From IMG/VR virus record IMGVR_UViG_3300034104_004238, positions 1-28,081 of that record: a stretch of 28,081 bases of DNA; one strand, given 5' to 3'. Each line of letters opens with the position of its first letter. Positions within the stretch are counted from its first letter, which is position 1. Made by a program: the position numbers and the translations under genes. Origin of the DNA: a virus. The notes below the pieces were generated by a model. That model had not been told where the DNA came from, searched no databases, and was given only the letters and a program-made list of their open reading frames with translations. Below are positions 25,781-28,081 of this stretch, one piece after another.

Positions 25781-27181
25781 ATGGCTAAAAGCCTGATGGA
25801 ACAGATATCTTTGATGACGCCAGAGCAGCAGGCTCTGGCTCTTCAAGGCATGGACCCTGATGTCTTGCTTTGGGACTGGTCTGTTTGGGGCCGGCCGGAG
25901 CAGCAAGCACCTGAAGGTGACTGGGCCATCTGGGCCTACATTGCTGGTCGTGGTGCTGGCAAGACCAGGACTGCTGCTGAGTGGGTAAGAGAGCAGGCCA
26001 AGTACACAACAGAGGGACAGCGTCGCTTCGCTCTTGTTGCACGTACTGCAGCAGACGTTCGTGACGTTATCGTTGAAGGTGAGTCAGGTATCATGAATGT
26101 TACCCCACCTTCTGAACGTCCACTCTATGAACCTTCCAAAAGAAGGTTGACCTGGCCCAATGGCAACACTGCCACCTGCTTCACAGCAGATGAGCCTGAC
26201 TCACTTCGTGGTCCTCAGTTCACCCATGCTTGGGGAGATGAGATTGCTGCCTGGCGTCAGACCCCTGACGCAGCAGGCATGACTGCCTTTGACAACCTTC
26301 GTGTTGGTACTCGTCTTGGTGCACATCCCAAGATCATGGTTACCACTACACCTAAGAGAGTGCCTCTACTCTACAAACTCATAGAGGAAGCTAAGACAGG
26401 TCGAGTAGTAATCACTCGTGGTTCTACTCTCGACAACTCAGGTAACCTATCAGGTGCCTACCTTGATGCAATCACAGGTGTGTACGCAGGTACTCGCCTT
26501 GCTGCTCAAGAGCTTTATGGAGAGATGCTTGATGATGTCGAAGGCGCACTCTGGACTGAGGAGCTTATCGAATCTCATAGAGCACCTTTCATGCCTCAAG
26601 GTACTCCACTTCGTATCATTGGAGTAGACCCTTCTGTTGCTGAGAATCCTCGTGATGAGTGTGGCATTGTTGTCTGTGCTGCAACCTCAGATCGCGATCT
26701 GTATCGTCGCGAAGCTTGGGTACTGGAAGATGCTTCCATACTAGGTTCACCAGAGAAATGGGCCAATGAAGTTGTTCGTATGGCTCGTAAATGGGGTTGC
26801 CCTGTTGTAGCAGAAGTGAATCAAGGTGGAGCCCTTGTTCGCAATGCTATCAATGCTATTGATCCCAACATCAAAGTGTTGGAGGTCCATAGCAAGTATG
26901 GTAAGGCACTTCGTGCTGAGCCTGTTACCCTTGCTTATGAGCAGGGACGTATTCATCACGTTGGTTACCACCCTGATCTCGAGAGTCAGATGTACTCCTG
27001 GGTCCCGGGAGAAGGCAAGTCCCCTGACAGAGTAGATGCTCTTGTACATGCAATGACAGCTCTACTCATCAAACCTCCAATGGGTTTCTCCGGAGGAAAG
27101 ATTACTGCTAAGTCAATGGGCTCTAGACGCATTGATAATGGCAAACCTGGTCGTTCAGGTGGAGTTTTCAGAGTTCGCTAA
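25781..27181 (+). CDS. terminase large subunit
   Basis: 466 residues; ATP-driven motor and nuclease that packages phage DNA. The ATG at 25781 is preferred over TTG at 25772, which lies within the ribosome binding repeat. N-terminal ATPase: Walker A GRGAGKT (56-62), Walker B with D153/E154 in FTHAWGDEIAAW, coupling motif TTTP (188-191). C-terminal RNase-H-like nuclease: D283 in IIGVDPSV, and SPDRVDALVHA near the end. Length is normal. More T-rich codons than the 3-23 kb genes. No portal gene follows in the window. Confidence 0.95.
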   Translation: MAKSLMEQISLMTPEQQALALQGMDPDVLLWDWSVWGRPEQQAPEGDWAIWAYIAGRGAGKTRTAAEWVREQAKYTTEGQRRFALVARTAADVRDVIVEGESGIMNVTPPSERPLYEPSKRRLTWPNGNTATCFTADEPDSLRGPQFTHAWGDEIAAWRQTPDAAGMTAFDNLRVGTRLGAHPKIMVTTTPKRVPLLYKLIEEAKTGRVVITRGSTLDNSGNLSGAYLDAITGVYAGTRLAAQELYGEMLDDVEGALWTEELIESHRAPFMPQGTPLRIIGVDPSVAENPRDECGIVVCAATSDRDLYRREAWVLEDASILGSPEKWANEVVRMARKWGCPVVAEVNQGGALVRNAINAIDPNIKVLEVHSKYGKALRAEPVTLAYEQGRIHHVGYHPDLESQMYSWVPGEGKSPDRVDALVHAMTALLIKPPMGFSGGKITAKSMGSRRIDNGKPGRSGGVFRVR

Positions 27182-27425
27182 CTATATAACTGGAGTTGAA
27201 CTTAGTCACACACTATCAGGCTTTGCCTGATGCTCGCTAGTCACTCGCTAAGACTTCGCTTTGCTCAGACCCCTTTCTTATTTCTCGCCAAAGGCTCGAA
27301 GTGTCTTAGCATATGTCCTACATATACTAAGACTGGAGTTGAACCAGCCGATACCTAGCCGATACCTAAACCGATACAAAAGAAAACCCCCCGCCGGCTG
27401 GCAGAGGGTTTTCGAGGGTTTGAGG
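27182..27425 (+). repeat. non-coding region with GACTGGAGTTGAAC repeats and small hairpins
   Basis: Copies of the repeat at 27189-27202 and 27331-27344, neither next to an ORF. Hairpins: ATCAGGC-TTT-GCCTGAT near 27215, and CTTAGCATATG/CATATACTAAG (27305-27331) ending where the second repeat begins. Then a CCGATACCTA direct repeat (27348-27368). Confidence 0.6.
27383..27412. terminator. bidirectional terminator between convergent genes
   Basis: AAAACCC (27383-27389) pairs with GGGTTTT (27406-27412), with an inner GCC/GGC stem. A-run on one side and T-run on the other suit both the terminase transcript and the minus-strand gene. Confidence 0.75.
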
Positions 27426-27590
27426 CTATCTCCCCCAATTCTCCTCCGCTTTGAATTCAGCATAGGCTACTGCCTCATCAGTTAGGCACTCCTCGCATTG
27501 GTTTCGGTCAGCAATAGGTAAGTCCTTGCGGTCAAGGGTTACGCCACAGGAGTAGCAATCAACAATAGGGCAGATAGGGAGAGAGTTCAC
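27426..27590 (-). CDS. small zinc-ribbon protein on the minus strand
   Basis: 54 residues from GTG at 27590: (V)NSLPICPIVDCYSCGV..., Cys at 7, 12, 15, 32 and 35, with DCYSC and QCEEC forming a likely zinc ribbon, and an acidic helical tail. GAAAGG lies seven bases before the start. The only minus-strand gene I support. Its promoter and 5' hairpin match those of the plus-strand array. Confidence 0.75.
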   Translation of the reverse strand: MNSLPICPIVDCYSCGVTLDRKDLPIADRNQCEECLTDEAVAYAEFKAEENWGR

Positions 27591-27620
27591 TTGGAGCCTT
27601 TCGGTTGGGGCTTGCGGTTG

Positions 27621-27663
27621 CTTGCCTATGGCAAGTCTATTCGCTTGCGGTGGCAGTTGTCAA
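27621..27663 (-). promoter_or_regulatory. minus-strand promoter with 5'-terminal hairpin
   Basis: Read on the minus strand: TTGACA (27663-27658), 18-base spacer, TAGACT (27639-27634), then hairpin CTTGCC-ATA-GGCAAG (27635-27621) at the predicted transcript start. Confidence 0.8.
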
Positions 27664-27683
27664 GTCAGCTTGCCTCATTGGTC

Positions 27684-27701
27684 GGTAACGATTAGGTAAC
27701 G
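27684..27701. repeat. GGTAACG direct repeat
   Basis: Two GGTAACG copies 11 bases apart (27684-27690, 27695-27701), about 20 bases upstream of the minus-strand promoter; possible regulator site. Confidence 0.45.
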
Positions 27702-27705
27702 CTTG

Positions 27706-28081
27706 GGCTAGGGCTGGGAGTCAGGGTCAGGGTCAGGGCTGGCTGGGTCAGGGTTGGCTGGCTGGGCTGGGGTCAGGCTTGCGGTGGCGTGTTTGGCTGG
27801 CTGGCTGGGGTCAGGGCTAGGGCTAGGGGGTCAGGGTCAGGGCTAGGGCTAGGGTCAGGGTCAGGGTTGGCTGGCTAGGGCTAGGGGGTCAGGGTCAGGG
27901 TCAGGGTCAGGGCTAGGGCTGGGGGCTGGGCTGGGTCAGGGTCAGGGTCAGGGTCAGGGCTGGGGGTTAGTGTGCGGTGGAGTGTTTGGCTGGGCTGGGG
28001 TATCCGTCTAGGTAATCCGTTGCCTAATCCGTCTATGGCTGGGGGTCAGGGTCAGGGCTGGGCTGGCTGGCTGGCTGGCTG
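27706..28081. repeat. G-rich telomere-like tandem repeat region
   Basis: Mixed tandem GGGTCA, GGGCTA and GGCTGG units on the plus strand, running to the window edge. Many GGG-N3-GGG-N3 runs give strong G-quadruplex potential. Two blocks around TGCGGTGG(C/A)GTGTTTGGCTGG (near 27782 and 27973) show a longer-period duplication. Three ATCCGT repeats lie at 28002-28032. No ORF is supported here. Confidence 0.85.

Noticed and set aside
27261-27485. Plus-strand ORF of 74 codons after terminase
   Set aside because: It spans repeats and a terminator and overlaps the better supported minus-strand zinc-ribbon gene.
1-28081. tRNA genes
   Set aside because: No T-loop signature with matching acceptor and anticodon stems was found by eye; a covariance scan would be decisive.

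Overview
The window looks like part of the genome of a tailed bacteriophage that infects an actinobacterium, or a phage-derived contig. Packaging proteins support this: a terminase small-subunit-like protein at 646-1641 and a clear terminase large subunit at 25781-27181. Lysis-type genes also support it: a CHAP-like plus peptidoglycan-binding lysin, an NlpC/P60 lipoprotein and several tiny membrane proteins. The actinobacterial host is inferred from a ClgR-type XRE regulator, from small-protein families I know from actinophages (for example 2847-3092), and from several promoters that place the transcription start on the start codon (leaderless mRNA). No tRNA, rRNA, CRISPR array, insertion sequence, portal or capsid gene was seen. 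Layout: (1) 1-2850 holds a small HTH-like gene with a terminator, the TerS-like gene, a 59-aa ORF, the lysin, and a non-coding stretch with three copies of an AACTTTTAACGAA repeat. (2) 2850-11970 is an early or accessory region. It holds an AAA+ ATPase (CobS/MoxR type) next to a VWA protein with an HExxH motif, a YubB/Api92-like protein, three tandem zinc-ribbon paralogues, a ClgR-like regulator and a single-strand DNA-binding protein. Promoters here are TTGACA-type, several of them overlapping a CACGAA...TTCGTG palindrome. (3) 11970-23310 is a run of 17 moron-like transcription units. Most carry a conserved A-rich spacer, a TTGAC-N17-(T/C)ANNCT-type promoter, a short stem-loop at the predicted transcript 5' end, a purine-rich ribosome binding site, one to four small ORFs and a hairpin terminator, often with a GAAA loop. 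Five compact, covarying H-type pseudoknots lie just after genes in this array. (4) 23310-27410 has different composition and promoters (extended -10). It holds the NlpC/P60 lipoprotein, three mini membrane proteins, a peptidoglycan-binding protein and TerL, with four copies of a GACTGGAGTTGAAC element. (5) 27410-28081 has a minus-strand zinc-ribbon gene with the same promoter plus 5'-hairpin design, then about 375 bp of G-rich, telomere-like GGGTCA/GGGCTA/GGCTGG repeats running to the window edge. The least-described features are the RNA and regulatory architecture of the array, that is the pseudoknot family and the 5'-terminal hairpins, rather than any single protein. All functional calls come from reading motifs by eye; no database search was possible.
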